Assembly (NCBI RefSeq): GCF_004404055.1
Contig: NZ_SOHK01000015.1
Span: 248,001 to 312,000 of the forward strand
DNA: 64,000 bases
Direction of reading: 5' to 3'
Origin: Cryobacterium ruanii
Lineage (GTDB): Bacteria; Actinomycetota; Actinomycetes; Actinomycetales; Microbacteriaceae
Shown: positions 53,714 through 61,112 of the stretch, in pieces
How positions within the stretch are numbered: the first letter of the stretch is position 1
How the letters are laid out: each line of letters begins with the position of its first letter
Program-made: the position numbers and the translations under genes
The notes under the pieces: generated by a model
Database searches by the model: none
Told to the model about the DNA's origin: nothing
What the model saw: only the letters and a program-made list of their open reading frames with translations

Positions 53714-54736
53714 CTACTCGACCTTACGAGCGCGGCTCGGCTGTACCCGCGGCGGCTCCCCCGGCATCTTGGGAAAGTCCGGCGGAAACGGTAGCTCGCC
53801 GAGGCCGTCGGCCAGATCGCGTTCCCACCACGAATAGAGAGTGTCGATCGAGCCGGGCTGGTCGTGCATGGCGGCCCACGGGTCGCCCTGCTCCCGCAGA
53901 CGGGTCGGCACGGTGAGAATCGTGAACGCATGCGGGTCGGCCTGGGCGAGGTCGCTCCATTCCAACGGGCACGACACCGGCGCGTTCGCCAACGGCCGTG
54001 GGCTGTAGGCGCCGGCCATGGTGCGGTCACGGTTGGCTTGGTTGTAGTCGATGAAGATGCGCGCGCCGCGCTCTTCCTTCCACCAATTTGAGGTCACCTG
54101 GGCGGGCATCCGTCGTTCCAGCTCGCGCGCCGCGGCAATGACCGCGTGCCGCACGTCGAGAAATTCGCGGGTCGGCTTGATCGGTGCGAACACGTGCAGG
54201 CCACGATTTCCCGATGTCTTCACAAACGCGGTCAACCCGGCCTCGGCCAGCAGGCTCTTCAGTTCGAAGGCGACGGGAATGGTGTCGGCGAAGTCCGTGC
54301 CCGGCTGCGGATCGAGATCGATGCGCAGTTCGTCGGGGTTATCCGAGAGTTCGGCCCTGGACGGCCACGGGTGGAACACGATCGTGTTCATCTGCACGGC
54401 CCACACCGCGGCGGCCGGTTCATCGATCACGAGCTGCGGATGCGTGCGCCCACTCGGGTAGACCACGGGAACGGCCCGTATATAGTCGGGCGCGCCCTTT
54501 GGCGGGTTCTTCGAGAAGAACTGCTCACCGTCGATGCCGTTGCTGAAGCGTTGCAGCGACAGTGGACGGTCACCGTTGGCCCGCACGAACGCCTCGCCCA
54601 CCTCCATGAGGAAGTGGGCGAGGTCGAGTTTGGTGATTCCGGGATCGGGCCAGAGCACCCGGCTCGGGCTAGACAGGCGCACATCGCGCGGGCCATGCGG
54701 GCCAGCAACCGTCAGAACCACCGCATCAGAGATCAT
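53714..54736 (-). CDS. Stand-alone LigD-type polymerase/primase (PrimPol domain)
   Basis: A 340-aa protein consisting of just a LigD-POL domain: LSSPSRVLWPDPGITKLDLA, LSLQRFSNGIDGEQFF, the metal-binding LRIDLDPQPG (Asp pair), TSGNRGLHVFAP and IFIDYNQANRDRTMAGAYS. It can fill in or extend DNA ends during repair and is separate from the fused LigD at 47903. ATG 54736 lies 6 nt after TACAGT (54748-54743) on the minus strand, so two residues given by a longer frame are omitted. Confidence 0.9.
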   Translation of the reverse strand: MISDAVVLTVAGPHGPRDVRLSSPSRVLWPDPGITKLDLAHFLMEVGEAFVRANGDRPLSLQRFSNGIDGEQFFSKNPPKGAPDYIRAVPVVYPSGRTHPQLVIDEPAAAVWAVQMNTIVFHPWPSRAELSDNPDELRIDLDPQPGTDFADTIPVAFELKSLLAEAGLTAFVKTSGNRGLHVFAPIKPTREFLDVRHAVIAAARELERRMPAQVTSNWWKEERGARIFIDYNQANRDRTMAGAYSPRPLANAPVSCPLEWSDLAQADPHAFTILTVPTRLREQGDPWAAMHDQPGSIDTLYSWWERDLADGLGELPFPPDFPKMPGEPPRVQPSRARKVE

Positions 54737-54742
54737 GCGCAC

Positions 54743-54748
54743 ACTGTA
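54743..54748 (-). promoter_or_regulatory. Leaderless -10 box TACAGT
   Basis: Minus-strand TACAGT ends 6 nt before ATG 54736. Confidence 0.6.
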
Positions 54749-54792
54749 GCCAATTTTTTCAGCGCCAGCCCTTAGCCGTCGCTGACCGGAGG

Positions 54793-55626
54793 CTAAGGGA
54801 TGTAGTTGAACTCTTCGGGGTTCGGGCCCGTGCGCTCGTCGCGGTTCAGGGCAGTGATCGCCGCAATATCCGCTTCGGTGAGAACGAAGTCGAAGAGGGC
54901 GAAGTTTTCGTCGACTCGGCTGCGGGTAACCGACTTCGGGAAGACGATGTCACCCCGCTGCACGTGCCAGCGCAGAGTGACCTGAGCGGCGGTCTTACCG
55001 ACGCGGCCGGCGATTGCCAGGATCACCGGGTCGGAAAGAACTGCTCCCTGCGCGAGCGGCGACCAGGCCTCGGTTGCAATGCCGTGCGCGGAATTGAACG
55101 CACGCAACGAATCTTGCGTGAGGTACGGATGGACCTCGATCTGGTTGACGGCCGGCACGGTGTCGGTCTCGTCGAACAAACGCTGCAGGTGCTCTCGCTG
55201 AAAGTTGCTCACGCCAATGGTGCGAACGCGGCCGGATCGCTGCATTTCTTCCATGGCCTTCCACGTCTCGACGAAGTCTCCAACAGCCGGGAGCGGCCAG
55301 TGGATAAGGAACAGGTCGAGGTAATCGAAGCCGAGGGCGTCCAGGGTGCGGTCGAAAGCGTCAAGAGCGTCGGCACGGTCATGGAACCCGTTGTTGAGCT
55401 TGCTCGTGACGTAAATCTCAGACCGGTCCAACGCAGACTCTGCGATAGCTTCGCCGACCTCTTTCTCGTTACCGTACATCTCTGCCGTGTCAATGTGCCG
55501 ATAGCCGGCTTCAAGAGCGGCGAGGGTCGCCGCCTTCGTCGTCTCCGGGGTGACCTGGTAGGTTCCGAAACCGAGCTGCGGAATAGTCGTACCGTTGTTG
55601 AGAGTGATGGCGGGAACTGCAGTCAT
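54793..55626 (-). CDS. Aldo/keto reductase
   Basis: A 277-aa NADPH-dependent reductase of the AKR5-like group. The barrel shows the catalytic Asp and Tyr in GYRHIDTAEMYGNE (about 42-55), Lys in YVTSKLNNGF, and His in FLIHWPLP, so the tetrad is intact; the NADPH-binding end has FPKSVTRSRVDENF. Acts on small aldehydes or ketones, for example 2,5-diketogluconate-type substrates. ATG 55626 with AGGAGAT before it. Monocistronic with its own -35/-10. Confidence 0.92.
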   Translation of the reverse strand: MTAVPAITLNNGTTIPQLGFGTYQVTPETTKAATLAALEAGYRHIDTAEMYGNEKEVGEAIAESALDRSEIYVTSKLNNGFHDRADALDAFDRTLDALGFDYLDLFLIHWPLPAVGDFVETWKAMEEMQRSGRVRTIGVSNFQREHLQRLFDETDTVPAVNQIEVHPYLTQDSLRAFNSAHGIATEAWSPLAQGAVLSDPVILAIAGRVGKTAAQVTLRWHVQRGDIVFPKSVTRSRVDENFALFDFVLTEADIAAITALNRDERTGPNPEEFNYIP

Positions 55627-55658
55627 TGGTATATCTCCTGGTTAGAAATGTGCGTGTG

Positions 55659-55686
55659 ACTATATGTGAATAGATTCAGCTTTACA
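55659..55686 (-). promoter_or_regulatory. Promoter of the aldo/keto reductase
   Basis: Minus-strand TGTAAA (55686-55681), 16-bp spacer, TATAGT (55664-55659), about 35 nt upstream of ATG 55626. Confidence 0.55.
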
Positions 55687-56084
55687 CTGACCGTCCTTCG
55701 AATGTTTCCGGCCCGCAGTGGAGGCTGGTCGGGGAGGTCGGGGCTGTCATGGTCAACCTGCCTTACTCCTTACTCCTTACTGCGTGCACGTGGAGAAGAA
55801 ACCACTCACCCCAGAAAGATATTCCGTGTGAACAATGACCGCGTTACGCTCTCGCCCCGCACACATCGGTGACGCTGCAGCGAGCGATGCTGTCCATACG
55901 GTAAGAATGAAGCGATTCGTCACCGGTCTCATCTACCGCCTCAGACCTCGCGCGCCCGCTTCAGTTAGGTTAGCCCGGCATGTACGAGGGTGCTAGGCGC
56001 GCATACCCAAAACGAATGCCCCAGTCGTGAGCGAAGCGTGATGACCTCGGCGCACGCATGACGCGTCCTCGCAGGTTGCCAACC
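55687..56084. other. Gap without a gene
   Basis: Nearly 400 bases with short ORFs only; none has a start site, a domain or convincing codon bias. A threefold ttactcc motif occurs around 55760-55780. The right end contains the TAGCAT box of the next gene. Confidence 0.5.
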
Positions 56085-56090
56085 TAGCAT
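56085..56090 (+). promoter_or_regulatory. Leaderless -10 box TAGCAT
   Basis: TAGCAT ends 6 nt before ATG 56097. Confidence 0.55.
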
Positions 56091-56096
56091 CGGGTC

Positions 56097-56585
56097 ATGA
56101 ATGAGCGATTGCAACGCGACCCCATCCGCCCCGGCCAGGAATCCGTCTGGGACTATCCGCGCCCGCCCCGCGTCGAACATACCGGGGAACACATAACAAT
56201 CGAACTCGACGGCGTGACCATCGCCGACACGAAAGATGTCGTGCGAGTGCTCGAGACCAGCCACCCACCGGTGTACTACCTGCCGCGGAGCTCCTTCACG
56301 CCAGGGGTGCTTCAACCAGCTGCGGGCCACAGTTACTGCGAATACAAGGGCGCTGCCGGATACCTCTCGGTCGGCTCCCGCGCCCGGTCCGCCTGGTTCT
56401 ATCCCACACCGACTTCGGGTTACGAATCGTTAGCCGACCGCGTCGCTGTCTATCCGGGGGCGATGGACCGGTGCACGGTCGATGGTGAAACGGTGCGCGC
56501 ACAAGACGGCGACTTTTACGGCGGCTGGATAACCGCGAACATCGTCGGGCCGTTCAAGGGTGCGCCGGGCACCATGGGCTGGTAG
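56097..56585 (+). CDS. DUF427-family protein
   Basis: A 162-aa protein with one DUF427 domain: GVTIADTKDVVRVLETSHPP, VYYLPRSSFTPG, then a YCEYKGAAGYLSV centre and AVYPGAMDRCTVDGE. The fold is a beta-barrel of unknown activity, commonly in stress-associated actinobacterial loci. Start ATG 56097 leaderless. Next gene in the same direction has its own RBS. Confidence 0.9.
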   Translation: MNERLQRDPIRPGQESVWDYPRPPRVEHTGEHITIELDGVTIADTKDVVRVLETSHPPVYYLPRSSFTPGVLQPAAGHSYCEYKGAAGYLSVGSRARSAWFYPTPTSGYESLADRVAVYPGAMDRCTVDGETVRAQDGDFYGGWITANIVGPFKGAPGTMGW

Positions 56586-56683
56586 CCCCCGGTTCGACCC
56601 AATCTCCTTGCACGGAAATTCCAAGCTTGGGGTAGCCTCGGACCAGCCAAGCATCCGACGTACTCGAAACTGAAGGAGTTGCT

Positions 56684-57001
56684 GTGACCCACAACGCCGA
56701 AGACGAAGAAATTCTCAAGCAGTGGATCCGCCGCCTCAGCCAAGCACTGCAGATCGTGGACCTCGAGGTAGACAACGACCTCATTCTCACCGTCGCCGGT
56801 GAAGCCGCTCACGCGGTGAGTCCGACGGCCGCCCCGATCACGACGTTCATGGTCGGCTATGCCGCCGGTCTCGCCGCAACCAACTCGGAGGTAACCTCAC
56901 GCACGGCCGTTGCGCGGGCTGCGGATGTGGTCATCGCCGTCTGCCAGAAGCCCGAGAATGAACACCCCGACACAACCGGCTGGGTGAACACCGCGCAGTA
57001 A
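56684..57001 (+). CDS. DUF6457-family helical protein
   Basis: A 105-aa helical protein: ILKQWIRRLSQALQIVDLEV, then the long helix with AHAVSPTAAPITTFMVGYAAGLA. The family is often encoded with molybdenum-cofactor or formate-dehydrogenase genes, and here it converges on a molybdopterin oxidoreductase (9 bp apart). GTG 56684 has GAAGGAG upstream. Confidence 0.8.
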   Translation: MTHNAEDEEILKQWIRRLSQALQIVDLEVDNDLILTVAGEAAHAVSPTAAPITTFMVGYAAGLAATNSEVTSRTAVARAADVVIAVCQKPENEHPDTTGWVNTAQ

Positions 57002-57010
57002 CGTAAAGAT

Positions 57011-59302
57011 TCAAGCAGCACGCTCCAATCGAATGATGACAGCCTTCGACACCGGTGTGTTGCTGCCGTCGGCGACACTATCGAGCGGCACGAGCACGTT
57101 CGCCTCTGGATAGTAGGCGGCGGCGCAACCGCGTGGTGTCGGATACGCAACCAGACGATAGCCGCGCAACACCCGGTCGACGTTGTCGCTGAACTCGCTG
57201 TGCACGTCGACCAGGTCGCCATCGGAGAAACCGAGGGTGATCAGATCCTTCTTGTTGATGAAGACCACATGGCGACCCTTCTTAATACCGCGATAGCGGT
57301 CATCGAGGCCGTAGATGGTGGTGTTGAACTGGTCGTGACTGCGCAGCGTCTGCAGCACCAGACGCCCCTGCGGTACTTCAAGATACTCAAGGGTGTTCGT
57401 GGTCAGCATGGCCTTGCCGATCGGGGTGTTGAAGGTGCGCGAGTCCCGCGGGCCGTTCGGCAACATGAATCCGCCCTCCTGCCGGATGCGTTGGTTATAG
57501 TTTTCAAACCCCTCAACCACGTGGGCGACGTGGTCACGGATACGGTCGTAGTCGGCCTCGAATCCGGCCCAGTCGACCGCGACCGAGTCGGCGAGCACGG
57601 CGCTGGCCAGTCGCGAAATAATCGCGACCTCCGAGAGCAGGTTCGGTGCGACCGGTTTGAGCTTTCCCCACGACGGGTGCACCGCGCAGACCGTGTCCTC
57701 CACGGAAACAAACTGCACCCCACCGGCCTGCTCGTCGATTTCGGTGCGCCCCAGGGTCGGTAGTATCAGAGCCTCCTCGCCGGTCACGGCATGCGATCGG
57801 TTCAATTTGGTAGAGATTTGCACGCTCATTTCGGTGCGTTGCATGGCGGCTTCGGCAACGCCGGTGTCGGACATGGCAGAGACGAAGTTGCCACCAAGCC
57901 CCATCCACACCTTCAACCTTCCGTCGCGCATCGCACGCACTCCGTCGACGGCATCAACGCCGTGCTCGCGTGGCGGGTCGAAACCGAATTCGGCTTGCAA
58001 AGCGTCGAGAAAAGCCGGCGGCATCTGCTCCCAGATGCCCATGGTGCGGTCACCCTGCACGTTGCTGTGGCCGCGAATCGGTGAGGCACCGGCACCGGGC
58101 TTGCCGATGTTGCCGCGCAGCAGCAGCAGGTTGATGATTTCCTTGACGATCTCGATGCCTTTTTTTTGTTGCGTCACTCCCATCGCCCAGGTAACGATCA
58201 CCCGATCAGCGCCCAGGTAGCGTTGCGCCAATTCGTCGATTTGTGCCGCGCGCAAGCCGGTCGCGGCCAACACCATCCGCTCGTCAAGTTGGGACAGATG
58301 CTGGCGCAACTCGGTCAGCCCGTGGCAGTGTTCGTCAAGAAAAGCTTGATCGAGGACGGTTCCCGGGGCAGCGGCCTCGGCGTCGAGCACTCGCTTCGAG
58401 ACAGCCTGCAGCAACGCCATGTCGCCGCCGAGGCGAATTTGCAGAAACTGGTCTGCCATGTCGGTGCCATGGCCAATCACTCCGCGCGCCCGTTGCGGGT
58501 TCTTGTAGCGGCGCAGGCCGGCCTCGGGCAGGGGGTTGATCGCGACGATCTGGGCGCCAGCATCTTTGGCTTCTTCGAGCGCGGTGAGCATGCGCGGATG
58601 ATTGGTACCGGGGTTTTGGCCGATGATGATGATCAGGTCGGATTTCGCAAAGTCGTCGTAGCTGACCGTGCTCTTGCCAATGCCGACGGTCAAGCCCATG
58701 GCCCAACCGGTGGATTCATGGCACATATTGGAGCAGTCCGGCAGGTTGTTGGTGCCGTAAGCGCGCGCGAACAGCTGGTAGGCGAATGCGGCCTCGTTGG
58801 AGGCGCGGCCACTCGTGTAGAAGGCGGCCTGGTCGGGCGAGTCAAGACCTTTGAGCTTGGCGGCGATCACCCGAATGGCCTCGGGCCAGCTGACCGGGCC
58901 GTAGTGGTCGCTGCCGGCCGGCTTGTAGACGGGTTCGACCAGCCGCCCCTGCATGCCGAGCCAGTATTCGCTCTTCTCTCGCAGGTCTGTCAGGGAATGT
59001 TCGGCCCAGAAGTTGGTCGGGATGGTGATCGGGGTGGCCTCCCAGGTAACCGCCTTGGCACCGTTCTCGCAGAATTCGAAGGTCTTGCGTTGGCCCGGGT
59101 CGGGCCAGGCACAGCTCATGCAGTCGAAACCGTCTTTCTGGTTCATCGCCAATAGGGCGCGCATTCCCCGCAGGGCACCCATCTGGGTGATCGCCGGTTG
59201 CAAAGAGTGGAGCACTCCTGGTACGCCGGCGGCCCAGGCTTTGGAGTGCGTGACCTCAATGTCGTCATCGGTGACGTCGTTGATCGGGGGTTCACTGCTC
59301 AT
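57011..59302 (-). CDS. FdhF/YdeP-type molybdopterin oxidoreductase
   Basis: A 763-aa bis-MGD enzyme of the family that includes E. coli YdeP, related to formate dehydrogenase alpha. The N-terminal Cys region is GFDCMSCAWPDPGQRKTFEFC (variant Fe-S motif), and CSNMCHESTGWAMGLTVGIG is the active-site loop with Cys in place of selenocysteine. GQNPGTNHPRMLTALEEAKD and RGHSNVQGDRTMG bind the cofactor; the C-terminal dinucleotide domain starts RLVLQTLRSHDQFNTTIYG. Electron acceptor and substrate are unknown; YdeP supports acid resistance in E. coli. Start ATG 59302 with GGAGAG upstream, in preference to an upstream ATG. Confidence 0.9.
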   Translation of the reverse strand: MSSEPPINDVTDDDIEVTHSKAWAAGVPGVLHSLQPAITQMGALRGMRALLAMNQKDGFDCMSCAWPDPGQRKTFEFCENGAKAVTWEATPITIPTNFWAEHSLTDLREKSEYWLGMQGRLVEPVYKPAGSDHYGPVSWPEAIRVIAAKLKGLDSPDQAAFYTSGRASNEAAFAYQLFARAYGTNNLPDCSNMCHESTGWAMGLTVGIGKSTVSYDDFAKSDLIIIIGQNPGTNHPRMLTALEEAKDAGAQIVAINPLPEAGLRRYKNPQRARGVIGHGTDMADQFLQIRLGGDMALLQAVSKRVLDAEAAAPGTVLDQAFLDEHCHGLTELRQHLSQLDERMVLAATGLRAAQIDELAQRYLGADRVIVTWAMGVTQQKKGIEIVKEIINLLLLRGNIGKPGAGASPIRGHSNVQGDRTMGIWEQMPPAFLDALQAEFGFDPPREHGVDAVDGVRAMRDGRLKVWMGLGGNFVSAMSDTGVAEAAMQRTEMSVQISTKLNRSHAVTGEEALILPTLGRTEIDEQAGGVQFVSVEDTVCAVHPSWGKLKPVAPNLLSEVAIISRLASAVLADSVAVDWAGFEADYDRIRDHVAHVVEGFENYNQRIRQEGGFMLPNGPRDSRTFNTPIGKAMLTTNTLEYLEVPQGRLVLQTLRSHDQFNTTIYGLDDRYRGIKKGRHVVFINKKDLITLGFSDGDLVDVHSEFSDNVDRVLRGYRLVAYPTPRGCAAAYYPEANVLVPLDSVADGSNTPVSKAVIIRLERAA

Positions 59303-59411
59303 GCTGCACCGCTCTCCTGGGGTTCCTGCACGCGACTGGTCGGCCACGCACTCGTCGCTGGCACGATACACCGACGCGGGCAGGAGCATCCGTTGGTACC
59401 GTAAAAGTTTT

Positions 59412-59431
59412 TATACCCCTATGGGTATAGT
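59412..59431 (+). promoter_or_regulatory. CsoR-like palindrome over a -10 box
   Basis: TATACCC (59412-59418), CTAT, GGGTATA (59423-59429): perfect 7-bp arms. A good -10, TATAGT (59426-59431), overlaps its right arm. Inverted ACCC/GGGT repeats flanked by TA pairs are the classic CsoR/RcnR/FrmR-family operator type, so metal, formaldehyde or sulfide responsive repression is plausible. Confidence 0.65.
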
Positions 59432-59464
59432 GTGGAGTTACTTCCCCAACGAAAGGCACCCACC

Positions 59465-59629
59465 ATGTGCAGAGCTGTCACCTGCAAGACCTGTCAGAAG
59501 ACCACCTGGGCCGGGTGCGGCCAGCACGTCGACCAGGTCATGAAGGGCGTGCCGCGAAACCAGCGCTGCGAGGGCCACGTGAAAGAGAAATCCACCGGCG
59601 GCTTCTTCGCCCGCCTGCTCAGCCGATAG
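59465..59629 (+). CDS. 54-aa Cys-rich protein (conserved MCRAVTCKTCQKTTWAGCG type)
   Basis: A very small protein starting MCRAVTCKTCQKTTWAGCGQ, then HVDQVMKGVPRNQRCEGH, with five Cys and two His. Proteins with this same block exist in many actinobacteria and also in fungi as far as I remember; function is unknown but metal binding (zinc or copper) is likely. ATG 59465 with GAAAGG upstream. Controlled from the palindrome at 59412, which fits a metal-responsive role. Confidence 0.75.
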   Translation: MCRAVTCKTCQKTTWAGCGQHVDQVMKGVPRNQRCEGHVKEKSTGGFFARLLSR

Positions 59630-59805
59630 CCGCAGGCCAGCTTCTGGAAGGTGAGATCCGTCGGGCGGCAGCACCAGAAAGATCGCGCAGGCCAAGGGGC
59701 ACGGTCGACCTAGAGCGAGCCAGACGCGTGGACGTGCTAATTCATTCCCGCGCGATGTTGCCCACCAATTCAGGCGCTACGGGCCGGTTGCTGATGACCG
59801 GCAAT

Positions 59806-59811
59806 TACACT
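59806..59811 (+). promoter_or_regulatory. Leaderless -10 box TACACT
   Basis: TACACT ends 7 nt before ATG 59819. Confidence 0.45.
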
Positions 59812-59818
59812 CGATGAA

Positions 59819-60271
59819 ATGACTCCCCCCCAACCCGCAGAGGCGGCCGCACACTCAGGTCGTTCGCTGCCGCGACTACTAGGCCAGCTGGCCCTCGGGG
59901 CTTTTCTTTTGCTGGCGGGAATCAGCCATCTCACGTTCAATCGGGAGGCATTTCAGGCGCAGGTTCCAGCCTGGGTTCCACTGAACACGGACCTGGTTGT
60001 CATGCTCTCCGGAATCGCCGAGATCACCCTCGGGATCGCACTGCTCGCACTGCACCGCTGGCGGGTTCAGATCGGCTGGCTTGTTGCCGCATTCTTCGTC
60101 GCGATCTTTCCTGGCAACATCTCGCAATTCGCCACGGCGACCGACTCGTTTGGGCTGAACTCGGATCTGTCGCGAGGCATCCGCCTCGCCTTTCAGCCCC
60201 TGCTCGTGCTCTGGGCGCTGTGGGCCACCGGTGCCTGGCGTACCTGGCGCAAGAGCCGACACCGTGAATAG
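59819..60271 (+). CDS. DoxX-family membrane protein
   Basis: A 150-aa protein with four membrane helices. LALGAFLLLAGISHLTFNREAF and VPAWVPLN followed by LSGIAEITLGIALL match DoxX/DoxD-like quinol-oxidase-associated proteins. Known members couple to thiosulfate or redox homeostasis, but most are uncharacterised. Start ATG 59819 follows TACACT; no RBS is seen. Confidence 0.85.
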   Translation: MTPPQPAEAAAHSGRSLPRLLGQLALGAFLLLAGISHLTFNREAFQAQVPAWVPLNTDLVVMLSGIAEITLGIALLALHRWRVQIGWLVAAFFVAIFPGNISQFATATDSFGLNSDLSRGIRLAFQPLLVLWALWATGAWRTWRKSRHRE

Positions 60272-60280
60272 GGTGCGAGC

Positions 60281-60889
60281 CTAGGGCACAGTAGTAATCG
60301 GGCGTGAGCGCAACCACATGCCCGACGAGGGATGAAACGGCAGCAGAAAATGCAGGAGGAGTCCGGACAGCGCCGTAACGGTCACCGCTCCGATGGCACC
60401 GAAATTCATGAACTGCGCCTCGACGTTGACCCCGGCCAGCGTCGTCACGGTCCAGCCGAGCGCCCACAGCGTGGCCATGCCAAGGGCCCACAGCCAGCGT
60501 CGCCGTGTGCGCGGCGGTAACCCCACGGCCTGCGCCGCGCCGAGTACGATCCCGGTGATCGCTCCCATTAGAGCCAACTCCGGCAGCGTCGTGCGATAGT
60601 TGACCACCGTCGAGCCCAGGAATAGCCCCAAACCCAGGCCAATCCCGGTCAGCGGAATCCAGTTCAACGGATTGAGACGACGCCGGCTGACCAGCACCTG
60701 ACCGACGCCGATGACGACCCCACAGACCGCGCCACCGATAAGGGCCGAGACGGGGTTACTGACGCGCCCACCGACCGCCGTACCGGCGAGACCCGCAATT
60801 GGGAACGCGAGAAATCCGACCAGCCAGAGCAGCCAGGTAGACAGAAAAGTGGGGTTGCGAAAGCTGGGATTGCGATGGAGTCGCCGCAT
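60281..60889 (-). CDS. Six-helix membrane protein of unknown function
   Basis: A 202-aa protein with six predicted membrane helices: LLWLVGFLAFPIAGLAG, GAVCGVVIGVGQVL, TGIGLGLGLFLGSTVV, GAITGIVLGAAQAVGL, WLWALGMATLWALGWTV and AVTVTALSGLLLHFLL. Pairs of helices repeat a G-x-x-x-G-x-x-Q pattern (GVGQVL, GAAQAV), hinting at internal duplication. ATG 60889 is used; a TTG three codons earlier is possible. It lies where a Wadjet jetD might be expected, but is not JetD. Confidence 0.75.
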   Translation of the reverse strand: MRRLHRNPSFRNPTFLSTWLLWLVGFLAFPIAGLAGTAVGGRVSNPVSALIGGAVCGVVIGVGQVLVSRRRLNPLNWIPLTGIGLGLGLFLGSTVVNYRTTLPELALMGAITGIVLGAAQAVGLPPRTRRRWLWALGMATLWALGWTVTTLAGVNVEAQFMNFGAIGAVTVTALSGLLLHFLLPFHPSSGMWLRSRPITTVP

Positions 60890-61001
60890 TCTGGTCAAGA
60901 TTCTGCTCCAGTCCTCGGTGCTGGTCGGTGAGTGCGGTCCAAGTCAGTCAGAAGAACTTTGGACCGACCTGCAGACATGCTACGCCCAAGCCCTTGCGGC
61001 C

Positions 61002-61031
61002 GACACCGTGCGGGGACACCCGCACGGTGTC
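61002..61031. terminator. Strong stem-loop downstream of jetC
   Basis: GACACCGTGCGGG and CCCGCACGGTGTC: perfect 13-bp arms with a 4-nt loop, 82 bp past the jetC stop. No T-run follows on either strand. A terminator or mRNA-stabilising hairpin for the Wadjet transcript is likely. Confidence 0.55.
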
Positions 61032-61112
61032 GCACCCTGTCGGCGAATGCCGGTTCAGCAACGGCACGTGCGCTACCGCACGCAGCACTGCCCCGGGTTA
61101 CCCGGCCGGCGC

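Noticed and set aside
60281-60889. Candidate jetD
   Set aside because: It is a six-helix membrane protein; JetD is a soluble topoisomerase-like nuclease.
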